Below are positions 36,483-44,896 of a DNA stretch of 64,000 nucleotides, piece after piece; position 1 is the stretch's first letter, and each line of letters opens with the position of its first letter. The translations under genes were made by a program, and so were the position numbers. The stretch is taken from positions 1,302,001 through 1,366,000 of the forward strand of contig NZ_CP095050.1 of assembly GCF_022921075.1 (NCBI RefSeq), written 5' to 3'. The stretch is from Hymenobacter sp. 5317J-9 (GTDB taxonomy: Bacteria; Bacteroidota; Bacteroidia; Cytophagales; Hymenobacteraceae). The notes beneath the pieces are model-generated. The model was not told where the DNA came from and ran no database searches. It saw only the letters and a list, made by a program, of their open reading frames with translations.

Positions 36483-37937
36483 ATGCAACCTGCTGCTTCT
36501 GAGCTAACCGCGCCTGCCGCTGTGCCCGCCGCCAATCCTTACCAAGCGCAGTTTGACGCGCTGCGCCAGCGAGCCCCCGCGCTGCGCCAGGAGGGAGTGG
36601 CCGCCCGCCGCGCCCGCCTGCAGAAGCTGCAGGACTGGCTGCACGCCCACCGCGCCGAGATTCAGCAGGCGCTGTATGCCGATTTCCGCAAGCCCTCGGC
36701 TGAAACGGACCTCACCGAAATCTGGACTTCACTGGTCGAACTCAAGCATACCAGCAAGCACCTGAAAAAGTGGATGGCGCCGCGCCCGGTAGGCACTAAC
36801 CTGGCCTTGCTGGGCACCCGCTCCTGGGTGCAGGTCGAACCCAAGGGCGTGGTGCTCATCATCTCGCCCTGGAACTACCCGTTTTACCTGGCCGTGGGCC
36901 CGCTGATTTCGGCCATTGCCGCCGGCAACGCCGTGCTGATAAAGCCGGCCGAGCAAACGCCCGCCACCTCGGCCCTGCTGCTGCAGCTGGTGGAAGAACT
37001 GTTTCGGCCCGATGAGGTGCTGCTGGTGCAGGGCGATAAGGAAGTGGCCACCGACCTGCTGAAGCTGCCCTGGGACCACATTTTCTTCACCGGTAGCCCC
37101 GAAGTGGGCAAGATTGTGATGCGCGCCGCGGCTCAGCACCTCAGCGGCCTCACGTTGGAGCTGGGCGGCAAAAACCCCGCCGTGGTGGACGAAACCGCCA
37201 ACCTGCGCGACGCGGCCGAGAAAATCGTGTGGGGCAAATTCCTCAACAACGGCCAGACCTGCGTGGCCCCCGACTACCTGCTGGTGCAGGAAAACGTGCA
37301 GCCCGCCCTGCTGCGGGAGCTCACCGCCGCCATTGAGCGGGCCTACAATCCCACCGGTGCCGGCATCGAGCGCAGTGAGTCCCTGGCCCGCATCGTGAAC
37401 CAGCACCATTTTGCTCGCTTGGCGGGCCTGCTCGAAGACGCCCAGACCCGCGGCGCCACCGTGGCCGCCGGCGGCACCGTCGACGCCCTGCAGAACTACA
37501 TCGAGCCCACGCTGCTCACCAACGTGCCGGCCGGCGCCCGCGTGCTGGAAGAGGAGATTTTCGGTCCGCTGCTGCCCGTGCTCACGTTTAAAAACATTCG
37601 CGAAACCACGGCGTACATCAACGCCCGGCTCAAGCCGCTGGCCCAGTACATCTTCACCACCAGCGCCGAAAACCGCCGCTACCTGCTCTCAACCACCTCG
37701 GCCGGCGGAGCGGGCGTGAACGAAACCGTGCTGCACTTCGCCCACCCCGAGCTGCCCACCGGCGGCGTAGGCAATTCAGGCCTGGGCAAGGCGCACGGGC
37801 ATTCGGGCTTTCTGGCGTTCAGCAACGAGAAGGGCGTGATGCGGCAGCGCGTGGGCTACACCGGCATCAAGGCCATGTACCCGCCCTACACCAGCAAGGT
37901 GCAAAAGCTGATTGGCTGGCTGGTGAAGTACCTGTAA
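36483..37937 (+). CDS. NAD(P)-dependent aldehyde dehydrogenase (class 3-like)
   Basis: 484 aa. Oxidises aldehydes to acids. Signature regions: PKGVVLIISPWNYPFYLAVG, IAAGNAVLIKPAEQTPATSA, FFTGSPEVGKIVM, the glutamate motif LELGGKNPAVV and the nucleophilic Cys in NNGQTCVAPDYLL. Overall layout and the C-terminal hydrophobic segment match class 3 fatty-aldehyde-type enzymes. TATCTTTC at 36430-36437 may be a -7 box. An SDR gene follows after two bases, so the pair forms an operon and may act on one alcohol/aldehyde pathway. Confidence 0.93.
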   Translation: MQPAASELTAPAAVPAANPYQAQFDALRQRAPALRQEGVAARRARLQKLQDWLHAHRAEIQQALYADFRKPSAETDLTEIWTSLVELKHTSKHLKKWMAPRPVGTNLALLGTRSWVQVEPKGVVLIISPWNYPFYLAVGPLISAIAAGNAVLIKPAEQTPATSALLLQLVEELFRPDEVLLVQGDKEVATDLLKLPWDHIFFTGSPEVGKIVMRAAAQHLSGLTLELGGKNPAVVDETANLRDAAEKIVWGKFLNNGQTCVAPDYLLVQENVQPALLRELTAAIERAYNPTGAGIERSESLARIVNQHHFARLAGLLEDAQTRGATVAAGGTVDALQNYIEPTLLTNVPAGARVLEEEIFGPLLPVLTFKNIRETTAYINARLKPLAQYIFTTSAENRRYLLSTTSAGGAGVNETVLHFAHPELPTGGVGNSGLGKAHGHSGFLAFSNEKGVMRQRVGYTGIKAMYPPYTSKVQKLIGWLVKYL

Positions 37938-37939
37938 GG

Positions 37940-38728
37940 ATGGATTTTCAAGGTCAGGTAGTGTGGATAACCGGCGCTTCGGCCGGCATCGGCGAGGCGC
38001 TGGCGCGGGCTTTTGCGGGGCAGGGCGCCCGCCTCGTGCTTTCGTCCCGCAACGAGGCCGAGCTGCAGCGCGTGCAAGCCGCCTGCGCCCCCGCCGAAGC
38101 CTTGGTGCTGCCCCTGGATTTGGCCGCGCCCGACACGTTTGCGGCGGCAGTGGCCGCGGTGCAGGCCCGCTTCGGGCACATTGATTTGCTGGTGAACAAC
38201 GGCGGCATCAGCCAGCGCAGCCTCGCGCTGGATACTAGCCTGGCCGTGGACCGCCGCCTGATGGAAGTCGACTATTTCGGCCCGGTGGCGCTCAGCAAAG
38301 CCGTATTGCCGGGCATGCTGGCGCGGCGGGCCGGGCGCATTGTCGTCATCAGCAGCCTGGTGGGCAAGTTTGGCACGCCTTACCGCAGCGCTTACGCGGC
38401 GGCCAAGCACGCGCTGCACGGCTTTTTCGATTCCTTGCGGGCCGAGATTTACACGAGCGGCGTGGGCGTCACCATCATTTGCCCCGGCTTTATTCACACC
38501 GGCGTGTCGGTGAATGCCCTGACCGGCGACGGCCGCGCGCTGGGCGAGATGGACGAAGCCACGGCGAGCGGCCTGGCCCCCGCCGACTTTGCCCGGCAGG
38601 CTCTGCGCGCTATTGCCCAGGACCGCAACGAAGTGGCCATCGGCGGCCGCGAAACCTGGGGCCTGCTGCTGAAGCGCCTGGCCCCGGGCCTGTTTGCGCG
38701 GGTGCTGCGCCGGGCCCGGGTGCGGTAG
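37940..38728 (+). CDS. SDR family oxidoreductase
   Basis: 262 aa. Cofactor motif ITGASAGIGEALARAFAGQG, NNGG in LLVNNGGISQRSLA, and active-site Ser, Tyr and Lys in VISSLVGKFGTPYRSAYAAA and KHALHGFFDSLR. The pattern, with an SRNEAELQRV segment, resembles DHRS7-like dehydrogenases. It starts two bases after the aldehyde dehydrogenase stop, so it is co-transcribed and probably translationally coupled. Together they may take a long-chain alcohol or ketone to an acid; that link is inferred from position only. Confidence 0.9.
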   Translation: MDFQGQVVWITGASAGIGEALARAFAGQGARLVLSSRNEAELQRVQAACAPAEALVLPLDLAAPDTFAAAVAAVQARFGHIDLLVNNGGISQRSLALDTSLAVDRRLMEVDYFGPVALSKAVLPGMLARRAGRIVVISSLVGKFGTPYRSAYAAAKHALHGFFDSLRAEIYTSGVGVTIICPGFIHTGVSVNALTGDGRALGEMDEATASGLAPADFARQALRAIAQDRNEVAIGGRETWGLLLKRLAPGLFARVLRRARVR

Positions 38729-38778
38729 CGGTTAGGCCGCAGAAACCATGGCTCGGCACTGAGCGTGGCCGGCTGGTT

Positions 38779-38786
38779 TATCTTTG
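38779..38786 (+). promoter_or_regulatory. Possible -7 box of the Uma2 gene
   Basis: TATCTTTG, an exact TAnnTTTG match, ending 23 bases before the ATG at 38810. No convincing -33 TTTG is present at the expected distance. Confidence 0.5.
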
Positions 38787-38809
38787 ACCACACCCTTGCC
38801 CGATAATCT

Positions 38810-39415
38810 ATGGGACAGTCCCATTCCCACCGCCTCTACACTCCGGACGAATACTTTGCGCTGGAGCAGCAAAGCGAGGTTCGACATGAATACTTCGACG
38901 GTGAAGTATTTGCCATGGCAGGCGGCACCAAGGCCCATAACCTGATTACGCAAAATATTACGCTGGCCCTGCGAGCGGGGCTGCGCGGCCGGGGCTGCCA
39001 GGTATTTATGGAGGACGTGCGGCTGGCGGTGCAGGAATCGTTTCACTACACCTACCCCGACGTGGTGGTGACCTGCGACCCCGAGGACCGTCGCGACCCC
39101 TATCTCGTGCGGCAGCCCGTACTCATCGTGGAAGTGCTGTCGCCCTCCACGGCCGAGTATGACCGCAGTCGTAAATTCAACCAGTACAAGAAGATACCTG
39201 CACTGCGGCACTATATTCTGGTGTCGCAGACGGCGTGGGTGCTGGAGTGGTTTCGGCGCGATGACCTGGGCCAGTGGGTGCACACCGTTTTTAGCGACCC
39301 GGCCGATGTGCTGGAAATCCCGGAATTGAACCTACGCCTGCCGCTCGCCGAGGTGTACGACGACACGGACGTAGCCCCTTTGCAGCTCACGCCGGAACCG
39401 GGACTTCCACGGTAG
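38810..39415 (+). CDS. Uma2 family (PD-(D/E)xK) nuclease-like protein
   Basis: 201 aa. Uma2/DUF820 pattern: RLYTPDEYFALEQQSEVRHE, YFDGEVFAMAGGTKAHNLIT, then YPDVVVTCDP carrying the catalytic Asp and VLIVEVLSPSTAEYDRSRKF with the ExL/K part, followed by QYKKIPALRHYILVSQTAWV. These restriction-endonuclease-fold proteins are very common in Cyanobacteria and Bacteroidota and are predicted nucleases of unknown target. No partner gene beside it. Monocistronic. Confidence 0.9.
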   Translation: MGQSHSHRLYTPDEYFALEQQSEVRHEYFDGEVFAMAGGTKAHNLITQNITLALRAGLRGRGCQVFMEDVRLAVQESFHYTYPDVVVTCDPEDRRDPYLVRQPVLIVEVLSPSTAEYDRSRKFNQYKKIPALRHYILVSQTAWVLEWFRRDDLGQWVHTVFSDPADVLEIPELNLRLPLAEVYDDTDVAPLQLTPEPGLPR

Positions 39416-39424
39416 CCCGCCGCG

Positions 39425-39838
39425 CTATTTCTGCCGCTGCTGCATCTCGGCGGCTATTTTTTGCTGAGTGCCCTTGGTTTGGAGAAGCTTGAACTTGGCC
39501 GGGCCCACCACCGTGCGCAGCTGCTGCTGCGAGCTGATATTAATGCGCTTGAGCTCGGCCAGCAACTGCGGCGACTTGGGCGCAAACTTCTCCTTGGCTG
39601 CGTTCGACTCGGAAAGCGTGCCGTTGAGGATGGTGCGCACGCGCAAGGTCTGGTCGGGAGTGAGCTGGAGCTCGGTGCCCATCACATCGGCCAGGTCGCG
39701 GGCGGCGGTGGGCGGCGCGGGCGAATCGGGCGTGCGCACGGTTTCGACCACGGGCGCGGGCTTGTCGCGGTGAAAAATAGAACAGCTGGCGGCGGTCAGC
39801 GACAACGACAGCGCAAGGAAAAGGCGAATGGAGCGCAT
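39425..39838 (-). CDS. Small lipoprotein, possibly Spy/CpxP-like
   Basis: 137 aa from the ATG at 39838. The leader ends in a lipobox-like TAASC followed by SIFHRDK. The mature part has a DLADVMGTELQLTPDQTLRV segment followed by helices (RTILNGTLSESNAAKEKFAP and LLAELKRINISSQQQLRTVV), reminiscent of LTxxQ-motif Spy/CpxP-like periplasmic proteins. The match is weak. A second small lipoprotein gene is encoded 87 bases upstream on the same strand, with a similar LTPEQ motif; the two may be functionally related. Confidence 0.7.
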   Translation of the reverse strand: MRSIRLFLALSLSLTAASCSIFHRDKPAPVVETVRTPDSPAPPTAARDLADVMGTELQLTPDQTLRVRTILNGTLSESNAAKEKFAPKSPQLLAELKRINISSQQQLRTVVGPAKFKLLQTKGTQQKIAAEMQQRQK

Positions 39839-39925
39839 ACTAAAGAAATGCAATATTCTCCCAGTACGCAGGAACCCGCGCCGGGGTACACGCCCGGCAG
39901 AAAGTTGACCGGCGCGCCTGCCCCG

Positions 39926-40261
39926 CTAATAGTGGCGAGGCGGGCGCCTGGGGTAGCGCAGGGGCAGAGGGGAATACCGGGTTTTGTAGCGGCGGTACTG
40001 CTCGGGCGTAAGCAGGCGCTGCTGCGCGGCGCGGCCGCTGTCGATGACCTGCTCCGGCGTGGGGCCAGGCTGGCCAGTGGGGCGGTCGAAGGCCGCCCGG
40101 TACGCCGCGGACGTCTCTTCGTTTATTTGCTTGAGCCGCGCCACCTGCGCCGGGGTAGTGCCCGGCCCCAGCACGCGGTAGACGTTTTGCGCGCAGTTGC
40201 CAAACAGCAGCACCGCTAGCAGCGGCAGCAACAGCATATAGGGCAGAGGTGGGCGTTTCAT
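39926..40261 (-). CDS. Small lipoprotein of unknown function
   Basis: 111 aa from the ATG at 40261. The hydrophobic leader YMLLLPLLAVLLFGNC ends in a lipobox cysteine. The mature part is a short helical segment (ARLKQINEETSAAYRAAFDR) with LTPEQYRRYKTRYS near the C-terminus and a basic, Pro/Arg-rich tail. LTPEQ recalls the LTxxQ motif of periplasmic Spy-like proteins. No specific family. A small palindrome (40284-40315) separates it from the GMC oxidoreductase gene upstream. Confidence 0.68.
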   Translation of the reverse strand: MKRPPLPYMLLLPLLAVLLFGNCAQNVYRVLGPGTTPAQVARLKQINEETSAAYRAAFDRPTGQPGPTPEQVIDSGRAAQQRLLTPEQYRRYKTRYSPLPLRYPRRPPRHY

Positions 40262-40283
40262 AAATGCCAAAATAAGACTGAGC

Positions 40284-40315
40284 GGTATAGAAGCGCGTAT
40301 TCGCGTCTCTACACC
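40284..40315. repeat. Short palindrome of the GACGC/GCGTC type
   Basis: GTATAGAAGCGCG pairs imperfectly with CGCGTCTCTAC around TATT. It lies in the gap after the GMC gene stop and resembles the hairpin at 29084-29114. Confidence 0.5.
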
Positions 40316-42312
40316 ACCTCGGCGCGGGCCTCAACCGAGCGGCCCGCCTTCATGCCCTGCGCCGTGAAATGCGCCAGCGCCATGATGGTGAGCATGGGGT
40401 TCACCCCGCTGCAGGCCGGAAAGGCCGAGCCGTCGGCTACGAAGAGGTTATGCACCTCCACGGTTTCGCCGTTGAGCTTGAGCGGGTGCGTGGCGGCATC
40501 GCCGCCCATGCGGCAGGTACTCATCTGGTGGGCGCTGTATAGGCCGAACTGGTTGGACTTCCAGCTCAGGTGCGGCAGCTTGTCGAGCACCTCGGGGTTT
40601 TGCAAAACACCGTCCTTGGCGTGAAGCGTGGGCAGCGTGCCGTGGGGCAAATACACCTGCGTGGCGCCGGCCGCCACGTGAATGTGGGCGGCGGCGCGCA
40701 CGCCCTCCAGCATGTTGGCGCGGTCGAAATCCGAAAGGGCGTAGTCAATCAGCGAGGCGCCGTTTTTGTCGATGGTTACCCGGCCGCCGTCGCGGTCACG
40801 CGTCAGCACGATGAAGGAGCCCAGGTGGCTGGCGTCGCGCAGCAGCTCGTGGTGCTGCTGGCCCGACAGCCAGGGCAGCACCATGCTCAGCAGGCCGGGG
40901 TGGGTGGGAGGCGTTTCGAGCTTGGCGCCGAAGTTGGTGCCGTGCAGCTGGGTGTAGGTATCGTTCACCACGCTCATGCTGGGGCCGTGCCAGGAGTTCA
41001 TGGCCTGCGGGTAGCGGGCGCCCACCACCACGGTGGGGTGCAGGTGCAGGTGGCGGCCCAGGTGCGGGTGCTTCAGGCCGGAGCGCAGCAGCAGGGCCGG
41101 TGTTTGAATGGCGCCGCCGGCCACCACCACGCGCTTTGCCTTTACAATGATGCGGATTTGCTGGCCTTTCTCCGTCGTGTGCACGGCCTCGGCGCCGGTG
41201 GCGCGGCCGTTGGCAATGGTCACGCGGTCAACTTTGGTGTCGGCCAAAATGCGGGCGCCGTGCTCGAACGCCGTGAGCAGGTACGTATTCAACGTGCCCT
41301 GCTTGATGCCGTGGGCGTCGCCCAGCGTGGTGTAGCCCAGGCTGCGAAAATGAGTATCAGAGTCGGAGAGGCCCTTTTCGTTGCGCGGAATCAGCTTCAC
41401 TTCCTGGCCCAGCTTGGTCGAGCCGTCCCACAGGGCCTGGTTCTGGCCGTTGTGGCGGGTGTAGTTGGTGTTCACGCCAATGGTGCGGGCCACGGCGTTG
41501 AGGCTTTCCTTGAATTCGAGCGTGGTGAAGTGGGGCGCGTCGTGCTCGCGGGCCCATTCCTGCAGCACGTAGTCGGGGGTGCGGAAGGCGCCGGCCCAGT
41601 TCACGGTGGTGCCGCCGCCCAGGCAGGCGCCGGCCAGAATGCCGATGCTGCCGTCCTGCGTGCTCAGCGTGCCTTTGGCGTCATAGAGCTTGCCCAGCAT
41701 GTCCACTTCGCGCTGGGTAAAGTCGCAGCCGTGGCAGTAGGGGCCCTTTTCAAGCACCAGCACATCCTGCCCGGCCTGGGCCAGTTCGCCGGCCACCACA
41801 CCGCCGCCCGCGCCGCTGCCAATCACCAGCACATCGCACTCGTAGGTGGTGGCCTCGGTGGGCCGCAGGGTGCGAATGGGCTTGGGCGTGTCCACGGGCT
41901 TCTCGTCGGGGCCGGGGTAGCCCAGGCGGCCCCAGGCCGCCGGCACAGCGGCCATGCTGCCACCGTAGTACAGCAGCGTGCACAGCTTACGCAGCGCCTG
42001 AAAGCCCTTGCGCAGCTGCGGCACGTTGGAGCTGGCCCAGCTTTGCAGCAGCTGCTCGCGCTGCGCGGGCTCCAGCTTGCGGAAGGGCTTGAGCGGCCCG
42101 AACCACGTCAGGCCCAGCAGCGGCTTTTCCAGCAGGTCGAGCAGCTTGCCAAATTCCGCCTGCGCGCCCTCGGGCTGCTCCCGAATGGCGTCCTGCAACT
42201 TGTCTAGGTTCACGCCCGCAGAGCCGGAAGGGCTGCCGTCCGGCAGCGGCGGGATAAAGGTGTCAGCAAGAGCTTGCAGAACGGCGGAACGGTCGGGCGT
42301 GAGCGAGAACAT
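40309..42312 (-). CDS. GMC family oxidoreductase (long-chain alcohol oxidase-like)
   Basis: 667 aa. A ~150-residue N-terminal helical extension is followed by the FAD-binding motif CDVLVIGSGAGGGVVAGELA (residues ~159-178), GACLGGGTTVNWAGAF, KRVVVAGGAIQTPALLLRSG, and the C-terminal catalytic region with HQMSTCRMGG, then FVADGSAFPACSGVNPMLTI. Domain order and extension fit long-chain fatty alcohol oxidase-like GMC enzymes. Probably oxidises an alcohol with a flavin cofactor. Divergent from an acyl-CoA thioesterase-like gene; palindrome element D is in the shared upstream region. Confidence 0.9.
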   Translation of the reverse strand: MFSLTPDRSAVLQALADTFIPPLPDGSPSGSAGVNLDKLQDAIREQPEGAQAEFGKLLDLLEKPLLGLTWFGPLKPFRKLEPAQREQLLQSWASSNVPQLRKGFQALRKLCTLLYYGGSMAAVPAAWGRLGYPGPDEKPVDTPKPIRTLRPTEATTYECDVLVIGSGAGGGVVAGELAQAGQDVLVLEKGPYCHGCDFTQREVDMLGKLYDAKGTLSTQDGSIGILAGACLGGGTTVNWAGAFRTPDYVLQEWAREHDAPHFTTLEFKESLNAVARTIGVNTNYTRHNGQNQALWDGSTKLGQEVKLIPRNEKGLSDSDTHFRSLGYTTLGDAHGIKQGTLNTYLLTAFEHGARILADTKVDRVTIANGRATGAEAVHTTEKGQQIRIIVKAKRVVVAGGAIQTPALLLRSGLKHPHLGRHLHLHPTVVVGARYPQAMNSWHGPSMSVVNDTYTQLHGTNFGAKLETPPTHPGLLSMVLPWLSGQQHHELLRDASHLGSFIVLTRDRDGGRVTIDKNGASLIDYALSDFDRANMLEGVRAAAHIHVAAGATQVYLPHGTLPTLHAKDGVLQNPEVLDKLPHLSWKSNQFGLYSAHQMSTCRMGGDAATHPLKLNGETVEVHNLFVADGSAFPACSGVNPMLTIMALAHFTAQGMKAGRSVEARAEVV

Positions 42313-42414
42313 GAGGCGGGAATTTTGGAGCGTAAAAGGTAGGAAATTTTCTCCAACATGTTAGGCGTGCCGAGTAGTTTTTGAGGGTAGGAGGAGGTAA
42401 GTAAGTAGGAAGGA

Positions 42415-42510
42415 GCCCGTCATGCTGAGCGCAGCCGAAGCATCTCTACCGAGGAAGTAATCATGTACTCTCGCAGTAGAGATGCTTCGGCTGCGCTCAG
42501 CATGACGGGC
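42415..42510. repeat. Dispersed palindromic repeat, element D
   Basis: Arms of about 35 bases: the left starts GCCCGTCATGCTGAGCGCAG (42415) and the right ends CTCAGCATGACGGGC (42510), perfectly complementary over nearly the whole length. It lies between the divergent GMC and thioesterase genes. Confidence 0.88.
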
Positions 42511-42583
42511 TTTCAAACCAACATAGCGCCCGACCTTTGCGGCCCGCGCCCTCGTACCCCGCACCATATTGCCCTGAAATCCC

Positions 42584-43108
42584 ATGCCCCGCCTCATCCA
42601 AACGCCCGAAACCACGTACCGCGTCCACTTTCAGGACTGCGACATGATGGGCCACCTCAACAACGCCCGCTACTTCGACTACTTTCTCAATGCCCGCGAA
42701 GACCACACCTCGGAGCACTACGCCCTCAACATGGGCCACCTGGCCCAGGAGCAAAAGGCCGCCTGGGTCATCACCAAGCACCACATCAGCTACCTCAAGC
42801 CGGCCCGGCAGGGCGCCAAAGTCCGCATCCTGAGCCAGCTCATTCACTTCGACAACTCCAACCTGGTGCTCGAAATGCAGATGCGCAGCGAAGACGGCCT
42901 GCGCCTGCTGGCCCTGCTCTGGTCCGAAATGGCCTACGTGACCATGCCCGCCGGCACCCGCACCGACCACGCCAACGCCATGATGAACCTGCTCGAAGAC
43001 CTCGACGTGGAAGACGTCAGCTACGACCCCGACGGGTTTGATGAGCGCGTGAAAGAAGTCCGCCAGCAACTCAAGAAGCAGCGGCGCGGCGCGGGGGCCG
43101 ACGAGTAA
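42584..43108 (+). CDS. Hotdog-fold acyl-CoA thioesterase-like protein
   Basis: 174 aa. 4HBT pattern: YRVHFQDCDMMGHLNNARYF with the Asp and HLNN typical of the active region, then DYFLNAREDHTSEHYALNMG, KAAWVITKHHISYLKPARQG and MQMRSEDGLRLLALLWSEMA. Likely hydrolyses acyl-CoA or a similar thioester in the cytoplasm; substrate unknown. The C-terminus is charged and probably disordered. GACCTTTG at 42532-42539 is a weak -7 candidate. Divergent from the GMC oxidoreductase, hinting at lipid metabolism. Confidence 0.85.
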   Translation: MPRLIQTPETTYRVHFQDCDMMGHLNNARYFDYFLNAREDHTSEHYALNMGHLAQEQKAAWVITKHHISYLKPARQGAKVRILSQLIHFDNSNLVLEMQMRSEDGLRLLALLWSEMAYVTMPAGTRTDHANAMMNLLEDLDVEDVSYDPDGFDERVKEVRQQLKKQRRGAGADE

Positions 43109-43130
43109 AGCGTTGTTTTTGTTAAAGAGA

Positions 43131-43227
43131 GAACGTCATGCTGAGCGCAGTCGAAGCATCTCTGCCGCGCAAGTAATCTGATTACCGCGGCACGCGAGAT
43201 GCTTCGACTGCGCTCAGCATGACGTTC
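43131..43227. repeat. Dispersed palindromic repeat, element E
   Basis: Left arm from 43131 (GAACGTCATGCTGAGCGCAG), right arm ending 43227 (GCTCAGCATGACGTTC). Compared with B and D one C/G pair in the arms is changed to T/A in both arms. It lies between convergent genes and is followed by a T run, so it could act as their terminator. Confidence 0.88.
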
Positions 43228-43257
43228 TTTTTATTGTGGCTCGACCAGTGCGTTCCT

Positions 43258-44637
43258 CTAAAACGCTACCTGGTACTGCATCACGTACTCGCCGCGGCGG
43301 TCGGTGGCCGTGACGTCGCCATTGGCCTGCGTGGTGAAAACAGGCCGGTTTTGGTAGTTAAACGACAGCTTGCTGAGGTTGCCGAGGATGAGCCAGTTCA
43401 CGCCCACATCGAACACCATTAGGGGGTCGGCGAGGCGGTCGTACTTCGACCACTGGCCCTGGGCGTAGGGCTGCAGCGTGCCCAGGCTGCCGAGTAGGTT
43501 TTGGCGGAGCAGGTAGCCGGCCTGGGCGTAGAGCGTATGGCCGGTGCCCAGCAGGGGAACATTGTTGCCGGGGCCGTTGAAGGAACCCTGGCCGGCGCGC
43601 ACGCCGTTGGCCGGGTTCATGGCGCCCACGTTGCGGATGTAGCCGGGGCCGAAGTCGTAGCGGTAGTAGCCGCCGTAGGCCGTGATGGCCGTGCCCTTGG
43701 CGGCGTTCACCGGCGCGTCGTAAAACGCGTCCACGGCCCAGAGCGTCAGGGCCTGGGTGATGGTGTCGCCGGCCGGGCCGCGGCGCCACATGGCCTCGCC
43801 CTGGCGCACCAGGCCCGCGCCGAGGTTGAACAAGCGCTTCTTGCCCAGGTAGGTGCCCGCGTTGCCGGCGCCGGCGTTGCTCTCCTGGTCCAGAAACTGG
43901 TACATGAAATAGCTGTGCACCACGGCGTGCGGGTTGCGCGTCGAGTAGGTCGAGTTCTGCGAAATGGGGTCGGGCACGGCGGTGGCCGTTTGCGTCACAA
44001 AGGGCTGGCCCACCGACACGCGGTAGTCGAGCTTGCCCAGTTTGCCCTTGGCGTACACGCCCATGCGCCGCAGAAACTGGTCGTTCACGTCGTTGGTGGC
44101 CTCCTGAAAAATGGGCAGGTCGAGGCCCAGTATCGACGCCGTGGAGGAGTTGGCGTAGCGCGAAGGCCCGTTCCAGCCGTTGAGGCCGATGCCCAGGCTC
44201 AGCTTCTTTTTCACAATGGCGTAGTCGGCCGTGGCGTCGTGAAAAAACGCCCCCGTCTTGCGCGTCGACAGGTACGAAAAGTTGTTCTGGCCGAACTGCA
44301 GAAACAGAAACAGCCGCGGCGTGAGCTGCCCGCTCAGCACCAGGCGCAGGCGGCGGATGCCCACGTCGGTGGTGTGGCGCTCCAACTGCCCGTTCACGGT
44401 GGTGCCGGGGTTGCTTTCGTTGAAGCGCGCCCAGGTCTGGGCCAGGAAGTTGAGCTTGAGAAAAGTGGTGCTGTCGGGCGAGAGGTAGGTTTTCAGCCCT
44501 TCCTTGAGGCCGGGCGGAGCCGATGGGGGCGGCAGCGTGGGAGCCACCTGGGCCAGGGCCGAACTTCCCAGCAGCAGCGCCGGTAACAACAGAAGTCTGG
44601 GGCCGGCCGTCAGGCCTCGCGTAACAAAAGACAACAT
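43258..44637 (-). CDS. Outer-membrane porin-like beta-barrel protein
   Basis: 459 aa from the ATG at 44637, where a signal peptide starts (RLLLLPALLLGSSALAQVAP). The mature protein has alternating polar/aromatic strands throughout (RRLRLVLSGQLTPRLFLFLQ, KLDYRVSVGQPFVTQ, AITAYGGYYRYDFGP, TLYAQAGYLLRQNLLG) and ends in a strand with a terminal Phe (YVMQYQVAF), as outer-membrane barrels do. It resembles phosphate-selective porin O/P-type proteins. The exact substrate is unknown. Confidence 0.82.
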   Translation of the reverse strand: MLSFVTRGLTAGPRLLLLPALLLGSSALAQVAPTLPPPSAPPGLKEGLKTYLSPDSTTFLKLNFLAQTWARFNESNPGTTVNGQLERHTTDVGIRRLRLVLSGQLTPRLFLFLQFGQNNFSYLSTRKTGAFFHDATADYAIVKKKLSLGIGLNGWNGPSRYANSSTASILGLDLPIFQEATNDVNDQFLRRMGVYAKGKLGKLDYRVSVGQPFVTQTATAVPDPISQNSTYSTRNPHAVVHSYFMYQFLDQESNAGAGNAGTYLGKKRLFNLGAGLVRQGEAMWRRGPAGDTITQALTLWAVDAFYDAPVNAAKGTAITAYGGYYRYDFGPGYIRNVGAMNPANGVRAGQGSFNGPGNNVPLLGTGHTLYAQAGYLLRQNLLGSLGTLQPYAQGQWSKYDRLADPLMVFDVGVNWLILGNLSKLSFNYQNRPVFTTQANGDVTATDRRGEYVMQYQVAF

Positions 44638-44896
44638 TAACGTAATGGAAAGGAAGGAGAAAGTGTGGGCTGGCCGCCGGAGCTTTGCCACGCGAAGAAG
44701 TCCCGTTGGGCGCGTGGTGGCCGGCCCAAAGCTACGGCGCCTGGCGCCCCCGGTCCGCCCGCCTCGCCCGCGCCAAGGGCCAGGGCCGCCTGCAAACAGA
44801 CTTCCGGGCCCAAAACAGCATTGCCGGCAAAACCCCCGAAAAAGGCTTTGCCGGCAATATCACGGCCTTGGTCGGGCCGCTGGGGGCGCCGTGCAG
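44638..44896. other. Intergenic region with a 12-bp inverted repeat
   Basis: 259 bases with no supported gene. ATTGCCGGCAAA (44820-44831) pairs with TTTGCCGGCAAT (44847-44858) over a 15-nt spacer. It may terminate the M1 peptidase message, although the following T-rich stretch on the minus strand is weak. Confidence 0.5.
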
